From the NCBI GenBank assembly GCA_017469945.1, contig JAFUFI010000001.1, positions 1 through 50,280 on the forward strand: DNA of 50,280 nucleotides. Reading direction: 5' to 3'. Shown in pieces: positions 1-7,989 of this stretch. Both the position numbers and the translations under genes were made by a program. The notes beneath the pieces are model-generated. The model was not told the DNA's origin, ran no database searches, and saw only the letters and a program-made list of their open reading frames with translations. The stretch's first letter is position 1. Every line of letters starts with the position of its first letter. This stretch comes from Lachnospiraceae bacterium. Lineage in GTDB: Bacteria > Bacillota > Clostridia > Lachnospirales > Lachnospiraceae.

Positions 1-53
1 GGCGGGGGCAACATTTTCTAGTAGATATGTCAAGTGTTTTTTATAAAAAAACG

Positions 54-84
54 CAAAAAAATCAGAGGCTGGTTGCCTCTGATT
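54..84 (-). terminator. Intrinsic terminator downstream of the ABC exporter operon
   Basis: Perfect 10-bp inverted repeat (60-69 against 75-84) with a 5-base loop. On the minus strand it is followed by a run of T (A-run 55-61 on plus). It sits about 140 bases past the last stop codon of the exporter operon, beyond the palindromic repeat at 128-214. Confidence 0.8.
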
Positions 85-127
85 AAAGAAACTATATATT
101 TAATCCCGGGAGCGAGTCTTATCTAAA

Positions 128-214
128 TGACATTGGGACGGGGTTGGGGGTTCATAGTTAGACAATTTCGAGATTATTCTGACTATGAACCCCCAACCCC
201 GTCCCCCTGAGTCA
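128..214. repeat. Dispersed G-rich palindromic repeat, copy 1 (inverted pair)
   Basis: Two opposed copies of the unit TGACA...GGGACGGGGTTGGGGG, with a spacer of about 30 bases containing a smaller TAGT/ACTA inverted pair. The left arm is slightly degenerate (TGACATTGGG) and the right arm ends CTGAGTCA. It lies 9 bases beyond the stop codon of the ABC gene at 224. The same unit recurs at 3753, 4637, 5501, 19392 and 20653. Confidence 0.9.
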
Positions 215-223
215 TTTTTGCGG

Positions 224-1960
224 TTAGGCGATTTTCCAGCTTACCGCTTTCTTTCGACCGGTGACAAAGTTTTTATAGATTCCTTCTTCTTTCATAAGGT
301 CTTCGTGCTTACCTTTCTGCACAATCTTACCCTTGTCGATAACAATGATCTGATCCGCATTTTTTACGGTCTTAAGTCTGTGAGCGATCATTATTATGGT
401 CTTTTCCTTCGTAAGATTTGAAATCGCTTCGGTAAGTTCTTTCTCGTTTTCAGGATCGATATTTGCTGTAGCCTCGTCAAGAATTATGATAGGCGCATCC
501 TTCATAATCGCTCTTGCGATGGCGATTCTTTGCTTTTCACCGCCGCTCAGCGACGCACCGCCTTCTCCTACAACGGTTTCATATCCATCAGGAAGCGCTT
601 CAATAAATTCGTGACACCTTGCCAGTTTTGCTGCTGCGATTACCTCATCCATAGTAGCTTCAGGTTTTCCGAATCTTATATTGTTGGCTATCGTATCTTC
701 AAAAAGGTACACTCTCTGGAACACGAAACTGAAATTCTCCATCAGCGAATCAAAACTGTAGTCTTTTACATTCTTTCCGCCTAAAGTGACCTCTCCCTCC
801 TGCACGTCCCAAAATCTCGCTATAAGCGAAGTGATGGTAGTCTTTCCTCCTCCGGAAGGTCCGACTATAGCCGTTGTTGTATTCTCCTTGATATCAAGAG
901 TCACATCGTCAATGATCTTTCTGTTTTCGTATGCAAAGCTTACATGTTCAAGGTGAATATCTCTGTTTCGGGGCTTAATATCAGCTCCGTCTATATCCAT
1001 CTGAGGTACGGATAAAATCTCATTTGCGAGATCGACTCCCTTACCGATCACTCTTAAAAGAGCCGTGTAAATTCCCGCTGAATCAAGGGATTCAAATACC
1101 ATAAAGGAGCAAAGAAGCATGGTAATAAGGTAGTTAAGCTCCATACTTCCGTTAAAGTAAAAAAGTAGTGAAGCTCCGGCGATTACAACGCCCGCCATTT
1201 TGCAGACAAGCATCTGAAATCCGACAGCGGGAATTGCTGTGGTTTCCGCTTTGATATCGGCATTTTTCTTTCTTTCAACGCTTGAAGAAACTTTTGATGC
1301 ATTACGCGCAAAAATATTGTAATTCCTTATCTCGGCGATACCCTGAATATACTCAAGGATGACGCCCACCATCTCTTTATCTGCTTCAATCTTTTCGCTC
1401 GCCACCTTTGATATCCGTCGGTTAGTGATTGTATTTACGACCATAAACACAGCTATGCATGCAAGACTGATAAGGCCGATTCGATAGTCAAATACAAACA
1501 TTCCCACCGCAATCACAGCTGTTGTAATACTGCCCTGAAGCACCATCATGATTGCTCTTGTTGCAATATCACTCATCTGTTCAAGGGTATTGGTTGTAAC
1601 AGATGTGATGTGTCCGAGGCTTGTATCGTTGAAATATCCCATAGGAAGATATCTTAGGTGCTCACCTATTTCAATACGTTTTTGAGCGCAGGTATCATAT
1701 CCACCCTCTGTCTGTTTCATGTGTGAGAATCGGTTTACGACCATCTTTCCGATAGTACTTACGAGCATAAATCCGATCACGGTTATAAAGGTTTTTGCAT
1801 TTATCTCCCCGTTTAAAACCGCTGTGATTGCAAAGAAAGCTGCCGGTATTTTAAAGCTTCCGAAAAGCGCATCCAAAACACCGAGTGCTACCGCGCCGTA
1901 GAACTTTTTTCTGTTCTTTTCGTTGCAAAAGTCAAAGAACTTTTTTAACATCTTAAGCAT
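224..1960 (-). CDS. ABC exporter half-transporter, second subunit (TMD-NBD)
   Basis: A fused membrane domain and nucleotide-binding domain, as in heterodimeric multidrug/lipid/siderophore-type exporters. About five to six membrane helices in the N-terminal half are followed by Walker A GPSGGGKTT, a Q-loop (VFQRVYLFED), signature LSGGEKQR, Walker B IIILDEAT with the catalytic Glu, and a switch His (IAHR). The ATG at 1960 is chosen because AAGGAGG lies 6 bases upstream; the longer reading frame to 2104 runs inside the upstream gene without its own binding site. It overlaps the upstream ABC gene by 8 bases, so the two are probably translationally coupled and form a heterodimer. The substrate cannot be read from sequence; TetR control suggests a drug or toxic compound. 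Confidence 0.92.
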   Translation of the reverse strand: MLKMLKKFFDFCNEKNRKKFYGAVALGVLDALFGSFKIPAAFFAITAVLNGEINAKTFITVIGFMLVSTIGKMVVNRFSHMKQTEGGYDTCAQKRIEIGEHLRYLPMGYFNDTSLGHITSVTTNTLEQMSDIATRAIMMVLQGSITTAVIAVGMFVFDYRIGLISLACIAVFMVVNTITNRRISKVASEKIEADKEMVGVILEYIQGIAEIRNYNIFARNASKVSSSVERKKNADIKAETTAIPAVGFQMLVCKMAGVVIAGASLLFYFNGSMELNYLITMLLCSFMVFESLDSAGIYTALLRVIGKGVDLANEILSVPQMDIDGADIKPRNRDIHLEHVSFAYENRKIIDDVTLDIKENTTTAIVGPSGGGKTTITSLIARFWDVQEGEVTLGGKNVKDYSFDSLMENFSFVFQRVYLFEDTIANNIRFGKPEATMDEVIAAAKLARCHEFIEALPDGYETVVGEGGASLSGGEKQRIAIARAIMKDAPIIILDEATANIDPENEKELTEAISNLTKEKTIIMIAHRLKTVKNADQIIVIDKGKIVQKGKHEDLMKEEGIYKNFVTGRKKAVSWKIA

Positions 1961-3734
1961 ATTTTGCCTCCTTTGCGGTAACCGTTTCTGCTTTATCTTC
2001 CGCTTCATCTTTTGACATTTTATGAGCTTCCCACATTTTCTTATAAAGTAGGCAGCCGGAAAGTAACTCTTCATGGGTTCCGCTTGCTTCGAGATTACCG
2101 TCATTTATAACAAATATCCTGTCCGCGGTCTGAATCGTCGAGAGCCTGTGGGCAATAACAATAAGCGTCCTTCCCTGTATAAGGCGCGCTACGCTTTCCT
2201 GTACCAGAGCCTCATTTTCCGGATCTGTGTACGCGGTAGCCTCGTCCATAATAACCACCGGTGCGTCTTTAAGCATAGCTCTTGCAATACAGATTCTCTG
2301 TCTTTCACCGCCTGATAAGTGTCCTCCGGCGCCTCCTACCTGAGTATCATATCCATTTTCAAGTCCCATGATAAATTCGTGGCAGCCGCAGGCTTTTGCG
2401 GCATTTATTACGTCCTCATCGCTTGCCCCTTCTTTTCCAAGTCTGATATTTTCCATAACAGACATATCAAAGAGGAAATTATCCTGTGCAACATACGCGA
2501 TCTGACCCATATAATAATCAAGGGGAAGCTTTCGTATATCCACACCGCCGTATGTAATCTGTCCCTCATTAACATCCCAAAGCGAATCGATAAGCCTTGC
2601 GATCGTACTCTTTCCTGAGCCGGAAGGACCAACAATCGCATTTACTTCTCCCTGCTTTATCTCCATATTGATACCATGGAGAACCTCTTTATCCTTGTAG
2701 GTAAACCTGACGTCCTTTAAAACGATATCTGATCCCTGAGGTTTTTCTTTAATTTCCGAGGGTCTTTCCATATCCTCTCTCTCAAGGATTTCCGTCACCT
2801 CTCCAAATATAGTTTTCATCTTTGCCATATCATCAACATATGAAAAGGCTACAAGAAGAGGTGCAATGAGTCCGGCTGAGAGGATGATACATGTAATAAA
2901 GCTTTCAGGCGAAATGCTGCCGTTTTTTACAAGGACCAGTCCAATCGGCAAAACGCCAAGGAATGTTGCAGGCATAAAGGACATCATTCCCGCCTGGAAC
3001 CAGATGCACTTTCTCATCCACTTTATAAAACAGTCCGCGCCCTCTCTGGCGGCGTTTACAAACTTTTCGTAGGAACTTCCAGTTTTTCCGAAAGCCTTTA
3101 TAACCTCAATTCCATTGATATACTCAACTGCGGTATCGTTAAGGTATTTTGTTTTTTGAATCGTTACTTCAAACTCACCCTTACTCCGTGCCATCATGCC
3201 CGATGCAAAAACAAGTCCGATTACAGCGGAAATAAGATTGGCAAGCCCCAGCCTCCAGTCGACGGTCATTATATAAACAAACATAACGATAGGCAGGATT
3301 ATATTTGCGGTAAACTCCGGGATAATGTGTGCCAGAGTTGTTTCCATAGAATCGATTCGCTCTACGATTATGTTCTTGTAGCTTCCGCTGTTGTCATCAA
3401 GCACCGATCCCAGAGGAATCTTTGAAAGCTTATCGCAGACCTGTGTTCTTATCCCTCCGAGAACATTAAAAGTCGCAACGTGCGAAAGCGTAGTTGAAAG
3501 GTTATGCAAAACGATTCTTATAATCCAGACAAGCGCCATCATTACAAGCTGCGTTACGTAGTATTTGGGGGCTTTAACTCCATCAATCAGTTTTCCTACC
3601 ATATCCGCTATGATAAGGTAGGGAATGAAGGATGCCGCTACGCCGAAAAGCGCCAGCGTTACGCTTCCGCCGAAATAGTTTTTCTTTCTTCCGGCAAATT
3701 CCAGCACCCATTGTAAAATTCCTTTCTTCTTCAT
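1953..3734 (-). CDS. ABC exporter half-transporter, first subunit (TMD-NBD)
   Basis: A partner half-transporter with N-terminal membrane helices and a C-terminal ATPase: Walker A GPSGSGKST, Q-loop (YVAQDNFLFD), signature LSGGERQR, Walker B VVIMDEAT, and switch His (IAHR). Both NBDs in the pair have the catalytic Glu, so neither ATP site is visibly degenerate in Walker B. The start is the ATG at 3734, preceded by AAGGAG. The open frame reaches 3782 only by reading through the palindromic repeat at 3753-3781, which encodes an artefactual leader peptide. It lies 173 bases downstream of the tetR-type gene, in the same direction, and is probably co-regulated with it. Confidence 0.92.
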   Translation of the reverse strand: MKKKGILQWVLEFAGRKKNYFGGSVTLALFGVAASFIPYLIIADMVGKLIDGVKAPKYYVTQLVMMALVWIIRIVLHNLSTTLSHVATFNVLGGIRTQVCDKLSKIPLGSVLDDNSGSYKNIIVERIDSMETTLAHIIPEFTANIILPIVMFVYIMTVDWRLGLANLISAVIGLVFASGMMARSKGEFEVTIQKTKYLNDTAVEYINGIEVIKAFGKTGSSYEKFVNAAREGADCFIKWMRKCIWFQAGMMSFMPATFLGVLPIGLVLVKNGSISPESFITCIILSAGLIAPLLVAFSYVDDMAKMKTIFGEVTEILEREDMERPSEIKEKPQGSDIVLKDVRFTYKDKEVLHGINMEIKQGEVNAIVGPSGSGKSTIARLIDSLWDVNEGQITYGGVDIRKLPLDYYMGQIAYVAQDNFLFDMSVMENIRLGKEGASDEDVINAAKACGCHEFIMGLENGYDTQVGGAGGHLSGGERQRICIARAMLKDAPVVIMDEATAYTDPENEALVQESVARLIQGRTLIVIAHRLSTIQTADRIFVINDGNLEASGTHEELLSGCLLYKKMWEAHKMSKDEAEDKAETVTAKEAKYA

Positions 3735-3752
3735 ATCTCTCTCCTTTATTTT

Positions 3753-3781
3753 TGACACAGGGGGACGGGGTTGCTGTGTCA
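3753..3781. repeat. Dispersed palindromic repeat, copy 2 (short form)
   Basis: TGACACAGGGGGACGGGG followed by TTGCTGTGTCA. The outer TGACACAG/CTGTGTCA arms are inverted but the central G/C part is present on one side only, so this looks like an internally deleted copy. It lies between the TetR gene and the first ABC gene, just upstream of the latter's ribosome binding site. Confidence 0.85.
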
Positions 3782-3882
3782 TTTTTTCACATTATTGCAC
3801 CTTTACTGCAGCAATTTTATCCCGCCGTGTTTTAGTTTTATCTATCCTTGGTTAGTTTTGCCTAATCGCAAGTTTTAAATTA

Positions 3883-3902
3883 TGCCCCTCCCTTGAGGGG
3901 CA
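3883..3902 (-). terminator. G/C-rich hairpin after the TetR gene, possible weak terminator
   Basis: Stem TGCCCCTC/GAGGGGCA (8 bp) with a 4-base loop, starting 6 bases past the tetR stop. On the minus strand it is followed by an A/T-rich stretch rather than a clean T-run, so it may attenuate rather than fully stop transcription into the ABC genes. Confidence 0.4.
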
Positions 3903-3907
3903 GTGAA

Positions 3908-4531
3908 TTAAATGCCAAACCATTCTTTCCAGGCAGGATTGTAGAATTCCTCCATGGTTTCTGCATATTGAAGTGCCTCTTCTCTGTTTAGACCGTGTGT
4001 TATCGGCATAAACATCGCTTCAACAAATGAGGTCAAAAGCAGGTGGAAATCCCTGGGATTGGTCTTTTTTATCTTATAGCCTTTTTCCTTAAGAAGATCC
4101 ATATATCTGTATGTAACGTCTTCTTCGAGCTTGGCAACCCGATGGACAAAGTCTTCATATCGCGTTCCCGAAGCTTTTAGAATAATAAGCTTAAACTCAT
4201 CGAGATGATCATAAATATATGTCACGGCACGAACTGCTTCACTCTTACTCTCCCAGTCAAAGCGCTCACCTTGAAGCTCGGATGGATCAGTATTATCAAA
4301 ATACTCACTCTCGATCATATGATACAGATCGTAGAAACCGTTCATAGCAGGTTCTACGAGGGATGAAAACATTTCATCCTTGTTTTTAAAATGCTTGTAG
4401 AGACCGCTGACCTGAATCCCAGCATTTGACGCAATCCGGCGAAGAGATGCATCGCTGTAGCCATACTCCATAAATTCCGCTTTTGCAGCTTCTATTATTC
4501 GATTATGGCTGTCAGTCTTATCTTTTGGCAT
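3908..4531 (-). CDS. TetR-family transcriptional repressor
   Basis: A 207-residue regulator. The N-terminal helix-turn-helix is typical of TetR: IIEAAKAEFMEYGYSDASLRRIA, then AGIQVSGLYKHFKNKDEMF. The rest should form the ligand and dimer domain. ATG at 4531 is chosen because GGGAGG lies 4 bases upstream; an upstream TTG at 4543 has no binding site. The gene is first in the run tetR-ABC-ABC and its promoter carries two related palindromes, so it probably represses itself and the exporter. The ligand is unknown. Confidence 0.88.
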   Translation of the reverse strand: MPKDKTDSHNRIIEAAKAEFMEYGYSDASLRRIASNAGIQVSGLYKHFKNKDEMFSSLVEPAMNGFYDLYHMIESEYFDNTDPSELQGERFDWESKSEAVRAVTYIYDHLDEFKLIILKASGTRYEDFVHRVAKLEEDVTYRYMDLLKEKGYKIKKTNPRDFHLLLTSFVEAMFMPITHGLNREEALQYAETMEEFYNPAWKEWFGI

Positions 4532-4570
4532 ATGGCCTCCCAAATCGGATCAATGGAATTAACATGCAAA

Positions 4571-4587
4571 AGAGAACAATGTTCTCT
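4571..4587. promoter_or_regulatory. TetR operator, primary palindrome
   Basis: AGAGAACAATGTTCTCT is a perfect palindrome around a single central base. It lies between the promoter -10 and the tetR start. A second, 14/17-matching site is centred 27 bp away at 4598-4614. Its assignment to this TetR protein is inferred from position. Confidence 0.65.
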
Positions 4588-4597
4588 AACGTCCATT

Positions 4598-4626
4598 AGT
4601 GTACACTGTTCTCTATCCAATGTCAA
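4598..4626 (-). promoter_or_regulatory. Promoter of the tetR-ABC unit with overlapping second operator
   Basis: On the minus strand TTGACA (4621-4626), a 17-base spacer and TACACT (4598-4603). The operator-like AGTGTACACTGTTCTCT (4598-4614) covers the -10 and most of the spacer, so a bound repressor would block RNA polymerase directly. Confidence 0.7.
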
Positions 4627-4636
4627 GCATATATTT

Positions 4637-4710
4637 TGACACAGGGGGACGGGGTTGGGGGTTCATAATGAACCCCCAACCCCGTCCCCCTGTGTCATTC
4701 CCCTGTGTCA
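4637..4710. repeat. Dispersed palindromic repeat, copy 3 (perfect palindrome plus extra half end)
   Basis: Bases 4637-4697 form an essentially perfect palindrome: TGACACAGGGGGACGGGG, TTGGGGGTTCAT, then the reverse complement. A partial extra end (CCCCTGTGTCA) follows to 4710, 4 bases from the stop of tcdA. An RNA copy would fold into one long G/C-rich hairpin. Confidence 0.95.
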
Positions 4711-4714
4711 CTTT

Positions 4715-5470
4715 TTATACACCCGCAAGTTCGTTTAAAACTTCTCCTGCTATGATAAGGCCAACAACCGAAGGCACAAACGCCACGGATCCGGGGATAT
4801 CCCTGCGCTGGGTACACTTTCTTGCTGTTCCCGGCGGGCATACGCAATTTGTTCTGCAACTGATCGATAGATCTTCGTAAGGTCTTATTGGCTTTTCTTT
4901 AGAATAAACAACCTTTAAAGATTTTATCCCCCTTTTCTTACATTCGTGTCTCATCACCTTTGCAAGAGGGCAAACCGATGTCTTGTATATATCAGCCACT
5001 TCAAACATCGCAGGATTAAGCTTGTTTCCCGCTCCCATAGAAGATATAACGGGTACTCCCGCTTCTTTTGCCTTTTCTATGATCGCAAGTTTACCGGTTA
5101 CAGTATCAATAGCGTCCACCACATAATCATACTCATTAAAATCAAACTGATCCTGAGTCTCCGGCAAAAAGAAGGTTTTATGAGCCGTAACAAGGCAGTC
5201 AGGGTTAATATCATGAACGCGTTCTGCTGCAACATCTACCTTATACTGTCCGATTGTTTTCCTTGTAGCGATGATCTGACGATTAATATTGGTAAGGCAT
5301 ACCTTATCGTCATCAATTAAATCAAGGGCGCCGATCCCGCTTCTTGCCAGGGCCTCTACAACATACCCGCCGACACCGCCTATTCCAAATACTGCAACCC
5401 GGGCCGAAGCAAGCTTTTTCATAGCCTCCTCGCCGTATAATAATTGTGTTCTTGAAAACTGATTAAGCAT
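4715..5470 (-). CDS. tcdA: tRNA threonylcarbamoyladenosine dehydratase TcdA (ThiF/E1-like)
   Basis: An E1/ThiF-fold ATP-dependent dehydratase that cyclises t6A37 to ct6A37 in ANN-decoding tRNAs. Visible features: the Rossmann nucleotide loop VFGIGGVGGYVVEALARSG near residue 30, the acidic loop DDDKVCLTNINRQ, and the C-terminal Cys-rich segment SCRTNCVCPPGTARKC typical of TcdA/YgdL. The length of 251 residues is normal. The start at 5470 keeps the family-typical beginning (FSRTQLLYGEEAM). A palindromic repeat lies on each side (4637-4710, 5501-5530). It stands alone and in the same direction as its neighbours. Confidence 0.9.
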   Translation of the reverse strand: MLNQFSRTQLLYGEEAMKKLASARVAVFGIGGVGGYVVEALARSGIGALDLIDDDKVCLTNINRQIIATRKTIGQYKVDVAAERVHDINPDCLVTAHKTFFLPETQDQFDFNEYDYVVDAIDTVTGKLAIIEKAKEAGVPVISSMGAGNKLNPAMFEVADIYKTSVCPLAKVMRHECKKRGIKSLKVVYSKEKPIRPYEDLSISCRTNCVCPPGTARKCTQRRDIPGSVAFVPSVVGLIIAGEVLNELAGV

Positions 5471-5500
5471 TGTAATTTATGTCCTTTATACTGCAAAAAA

Positions 5501-5530
5501 ATGAACCCCCAACCCCGTCCCCCTGTGTCA
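5501..5530. repeat. Dispersed palindromic repeat, copy 4 (single arm)
   Basis: One arm only: ATGAACCCCCAACCCC followed by GTCCCCCTGTGTCA. It ends 4 bases from the stop of the PstS-like gene at 5535. Read forwards it begins with an ATG and encodes MNPQPRPPVS, which produces spurious small reading frames. Confidence 0.9.
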
Positions 5531-5534
5531 AAAT

Positions 5535-6488
5535 TTATAGTGGGATATAGCCGCTTTTTTCGACGATCTCCTGTCCTTTTTCGGAGAGACAAAAATCTAT
5601 CACAGACTGAATATTCGGGTTTTCGTTGTCCTTTAAATAGATTGCATAAAAGCAGCTGCTTAAAGGATAATTGCCGTTTGCGATGTTTTCGGCATCCGGA
5701 TAATATCCGCCAACTGAAAGCATTTTAACATCAGGATTTTTATTTATCCCGTCAACGTAATATCTGAAGGAAAAACCTATCGCTTTACCGAAAAGAGTCC
5801 CGTAAAGCTTTTTTACAGGCTTTTCATCTCCCATAAATCCGAGGAAAGTAGTCTGACTTCCGCTTCCTTTGTTTCTTTGAACCGCATCGATGGGCGCATC
5901 TTCTCCTCCAAGCTGCGACCAATTGGTATATTTTCCCGTATAAATTCCCCGTATTTCCTCCGCGGATAAATCAGTTACGGGGTTATCTTTTCCTACGATG
6001 AACACAAAAGCTTCGTAACCAACGGGTACCATCACGAATTCTTTCCCTGCATCCTTCGCGTACTGAAGCTGTTCCTCAGACGGCTTTGCGCAAAAGATGA
6101 TATCCGCATCTCCGTCCACAAGCGCCTTGTAGGAACCTCTTGTGTTTGTGTATCTAAGGCTGCTGCCATCAGCGTACTCGTTTCCATCAAATAGGATGCT
6201 TTCCTCAGGATACAGAGCCTCCGCTACAGATGAAAATACAGGCAAAAGCGCCGCTGCTCCGTCAAGGACAGGGATGTTTTCATCAATCTTTATCTCGGAA
6301 TCTGCATGGAACAACTGCGATCCTTCGTCAAAAGGCAGAAACTTCGAAACCTCGATGGACTGCCCTTTCATCTCAGCGCTTCGTCTGTCTATATATCTTG
6401 ACGTGAATATATTAAACAAAAATATATCGATAAGAATAAAAAAGCCTGCCAGGCCAAATAGCATGGCAAGCTGTTTAATCAATTTCAT
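5535..6488 (-). CDS. PstS-like membrane-anchored substrate-binding protein
   Basis: A 317-residue protein with an N-terminal hydrophobic segment (residues about 5-28) and no lipobox Cys, followed by a periplasmic-binding fold of the PstS type. Ligand-loop motifs seen are TRGSYKALVDGDADI and RNKGSGSQTTFLGFM, the latter matching the Ser/Thr oxyanion-binding helix of phosphate-binding proteins. No pstC, pstA or pstB is present in the window. It follows a 45-residue membrane peptide by only 4 bases and ends a run starting at trpS. Phosphate or another oxyanion is likely, but a sensory or wall-linked role is possible without permease genes. Confidence 0.75.
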   Translation of the reverse strand: MKLIKQLAMLFGLAGFFILIDIFLFNIFTSRYIDRRSAEMKGQSIEVSKFLPFDEGSQLFHADSEIKIDENIPVLDGAAALLPVFSSVAEALYPEESILFDGNEYADGSSLRYTNTRGSYKALVDGDADIIFCAKPSEEQLQYAKDAGKEFVMVPVGYEAFVFIVGKDNPVTDLSAEEIRGIYTGKYTNWSQLGGEDAPIDAVQRNKGSGSQTTFLGFMGDEKPVKKLYGTLFGKAIGFSFRYYVDGINKNPDVKMLSVGGYYPDAENIANGNYPLSSCFYAIYLKDNENPNIQSVIDFCLSEKGQEIVEKSGYIPL

Positions 6489-6492
6489 CCTC

Positions 6493-6630
6493 TTACCCCC
6501 TGTTTGCGATATACGAAATTATCGAACAATCCTTGTATAAATAAACAGTAAAAGCAAGAAGCAGGAGCATACTAAGGATTCCAAGACAGGTTACTATTCC
6601 CAGTACCCTGTAAAAAACCTTATCTTTCAT
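6493..6630 (-). CDS. 45-residue single-span membrane protein (small ORF)
   Basis: Start ATG at 6630 with AGAGG upstream, stop TAA at 6493. Translation gives MKDKVFYRVLG, then a hydrophobic helix (residues about 9-32, IVTCLGILSMLLLLAFTVYLY), then a short polar tail with one Cys. The stop lies 4 bases before the start of the PstS-like gene, and its own start lies 28 bases after the preceding small membrane gene, so it fills an otherwise unexplained gap in a tight run. The function is unknown; a partner or anchor for the binding protein is possible. Confidence 0.65.
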   Translation of the reverse strand: MKDKVFYRVLGIVTCLGILSMLLLLAFTVYLYKDCSIISYIANRG

Positions 6631-6658
6631 ACATTTCAACCTCTGATCATGCGCTCTT

Positions 6659-6874
6659 TTACATATTTGCTACGGCAAGCAACACAAGAATAAATAAGCC
6701 CAGAACAGTCAAAATGAAAGTTCCCGATACAGCGCCGGCAACAATAAGATGTATTCTTCTTCTGATGGTCATTTTCGCATTGCTCTTATCCCTTGTAAGG
6801 TAAAGTACAAGGGCAACTACAAACCATGCAATAAAAACGATAAAAGGTAAGAAAAACAGAAAATCTGAACCCAT
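6659..6874 (-). CDS. Small two-span membrane protein, unknown function
   Basis: A 71-residue protein with two hydrophobic helices (residues about 5-25 and 43-68) separated by a basic loop (TRDKSNAKMTIRRRIH). By the positive-inside rule the loop should be cytoplasmic. It begins 17 bases after trpS ends and precedes the 45-residue membrane peptide by 28 bases. I do not recognise a family. Tight spacing suggests it is expressed with trpS and the PstS-like gene. Confidence 0.6.
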   Translation of the reverse strand: MGSDFLFFLPFIVFIAWFVVALVLYLTRDKSNAKMTIRRRIHLIVAGAVSGTFILTVLGLFILVLLAVANM

Positions 6875-6891
6875 AATTATACCCCCCGGGA

Positions 6892-7893
6892 TTAAATCTG
6901 ATAAAAGCCTACTTTCTTGTATACCTTGCGAAGTGTCTTGTTTGCAATATATGAAGCCTTTTCTGCACCTTTCCTATAAACATCCTCTAAGTATGCCTTG
7001 TCGGCAATAAGACGGTTTGCTTCTTCTCTGATGGGAGTAAGAGCCTCGACAACCGCATCTCCTACAGCGGGCTTAAATACGCCGTATCCCTGGCCTTCGA
7101 ACTCTTTCTCAATCTCGTCGTAGCTCTTGCCGGTAATAGTAGCGTAGATGTTCATAAGGTTAGCTACTCCGGGCTTGTTCTCTTTATCGAAATGCACGCA
7201 TCTTTCCATATCGGAATCGGTTACGGCACGCTTGAACTTACGGCGGATATCATCAGGGCTGTCCATAAGGAATACGCATCCGTTAGGATCAGACTTAGAC
7301 ATCTTGCTTCCGGGAGTATTAAGACCGTAAATGCGAGCTCCTACCTTGCTGATATAGGGCTCCGGAATACGGAATACATCTCCGTAGATGTTGTTGAATC
7401 TCTCGGCGATATTTCTGCAAAGCTCAACGTGCTGCTTCTGGTCCTCACCAACGGGTACGTAGTGAGGCTGGTAAAGAAGAATGTCCGCTGCCATAAGAGA
7501 AGGATATGTAAAAAGTCCTGCATTGATATTATCCTTATGCTTCTCGGACTTATCCTTGAACTGCGTCATACGGCTGAGCTCACCGAACATGGTATAGCAG
7601 TCGAGAACCCATCCGAGCTGTGCATGAGCGGGTACATGGGACTGAAGGAAAAGTGTATTCTTTTCGGGATCAAGTCCACAGGCAATATAAAGAGCAAGCA
7701 TCTCAATCGAGCGTCTTCTAAGCTCTTTGGGATTTTGTCTTACGGTAATTGTATGCAAGTCTGCCATAAAGTAATAGCAGTCAAATTCATTAACACGATC
7801 GGCCCAGTTTTTAATCGCTCCAAGATAATTTCCAAGATGAAGGTCTCCGCTTGGCTGGATTCCCGAGAGCATGATTTTCTTTTCTGTTTCCAT
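6892..7893 (-). CDS. trpS: Tryptophanyl-tRNA synthetase
   Basis: A class I aminoacyl-tRNA synthetase that charges tRNA-Trp. It carries the HIGH-like motif as SGIQPSGDLHLGNYLGA near residue 10 and the KMSKS loop as GSKMSKSDPN near residue 200. The length of 333 residues is usual. The start METEKK is preceded by GGAG at normal distance. The 96-base upstream gap is too short for a T-box leader and shows none. It heads a run with two small membrane proteins and a PstS-like protein, an unusual set of neighbours. Confidence 0.97.
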   Translation of the reverse strand: METEKKIMLSGIQPSGDLHLGNYLGAIKNWADRVNEFDCYYFMADLHTITVRQNPKELRRRSIEMLALYIACGLDPEKNTLFLQSHVPAHAQLGWVLDCYTMFGELSRMTQFKDKSEKHKDNINAGLFTYPSLMAADILLYQPHYVPVGEDQKQHVELCRNIAERFNNIYGDVFRIPEPYISKVGARIYGLNTPGSKMSKSDPNGCVFLMDSPDDIRRKFKRAVTDSDMERCVHFDKENKPGVANLMNIYATITGKSYDEIEKEFEGQGYGVFKPAVGDAVVEALTPIREEANRLIADKAYLEDVYRKGAEKASYIANKTLRKVYKKVGFYQI

Positions 7894-7950
7894 CGTATTA
7901 TTTCTCCTTCAAGTAAAACTATTTAACGAGCTAAAACGCCCATCTCAAAA

Positions 7951-7979
7951 AGTATATCATATCTTCCCCGCGGAAAAAA
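7951..7979 (-). promoter_or_regulatory. Probable trpS promoter
   Basis: On the minus strand TATACT (7951-7956) preceded by TGA, giving an extended -10, with a poor T-rich -35 (7974-7979) 17 bases further up. It lies in the 96-base gap between mscS and trpS. Confidence 0.4.
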
Positions 7980-7989
7980 GCCATTTTTA

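Noticed and set aside
185..421. Small plus-strand frames beginning MNPQPRPP (also near 4599 and 5501)
   Set aside because: The common start is the translated palindromic repeat; the rest is antisense to real genes and there is no ribosome binding site.
3735..3782. Longer N-terminus of the first ABC subunit (to 3782)
   Set aside because: It is translated from the dispersed repeat; the strong AAGGAG site points to the ATG at 3734.
5535..6488. Start of a pst phosphate operon
   Set aside because: No permease or ATPase gene follows; the next gene downstream is tcdA behind a repeat.
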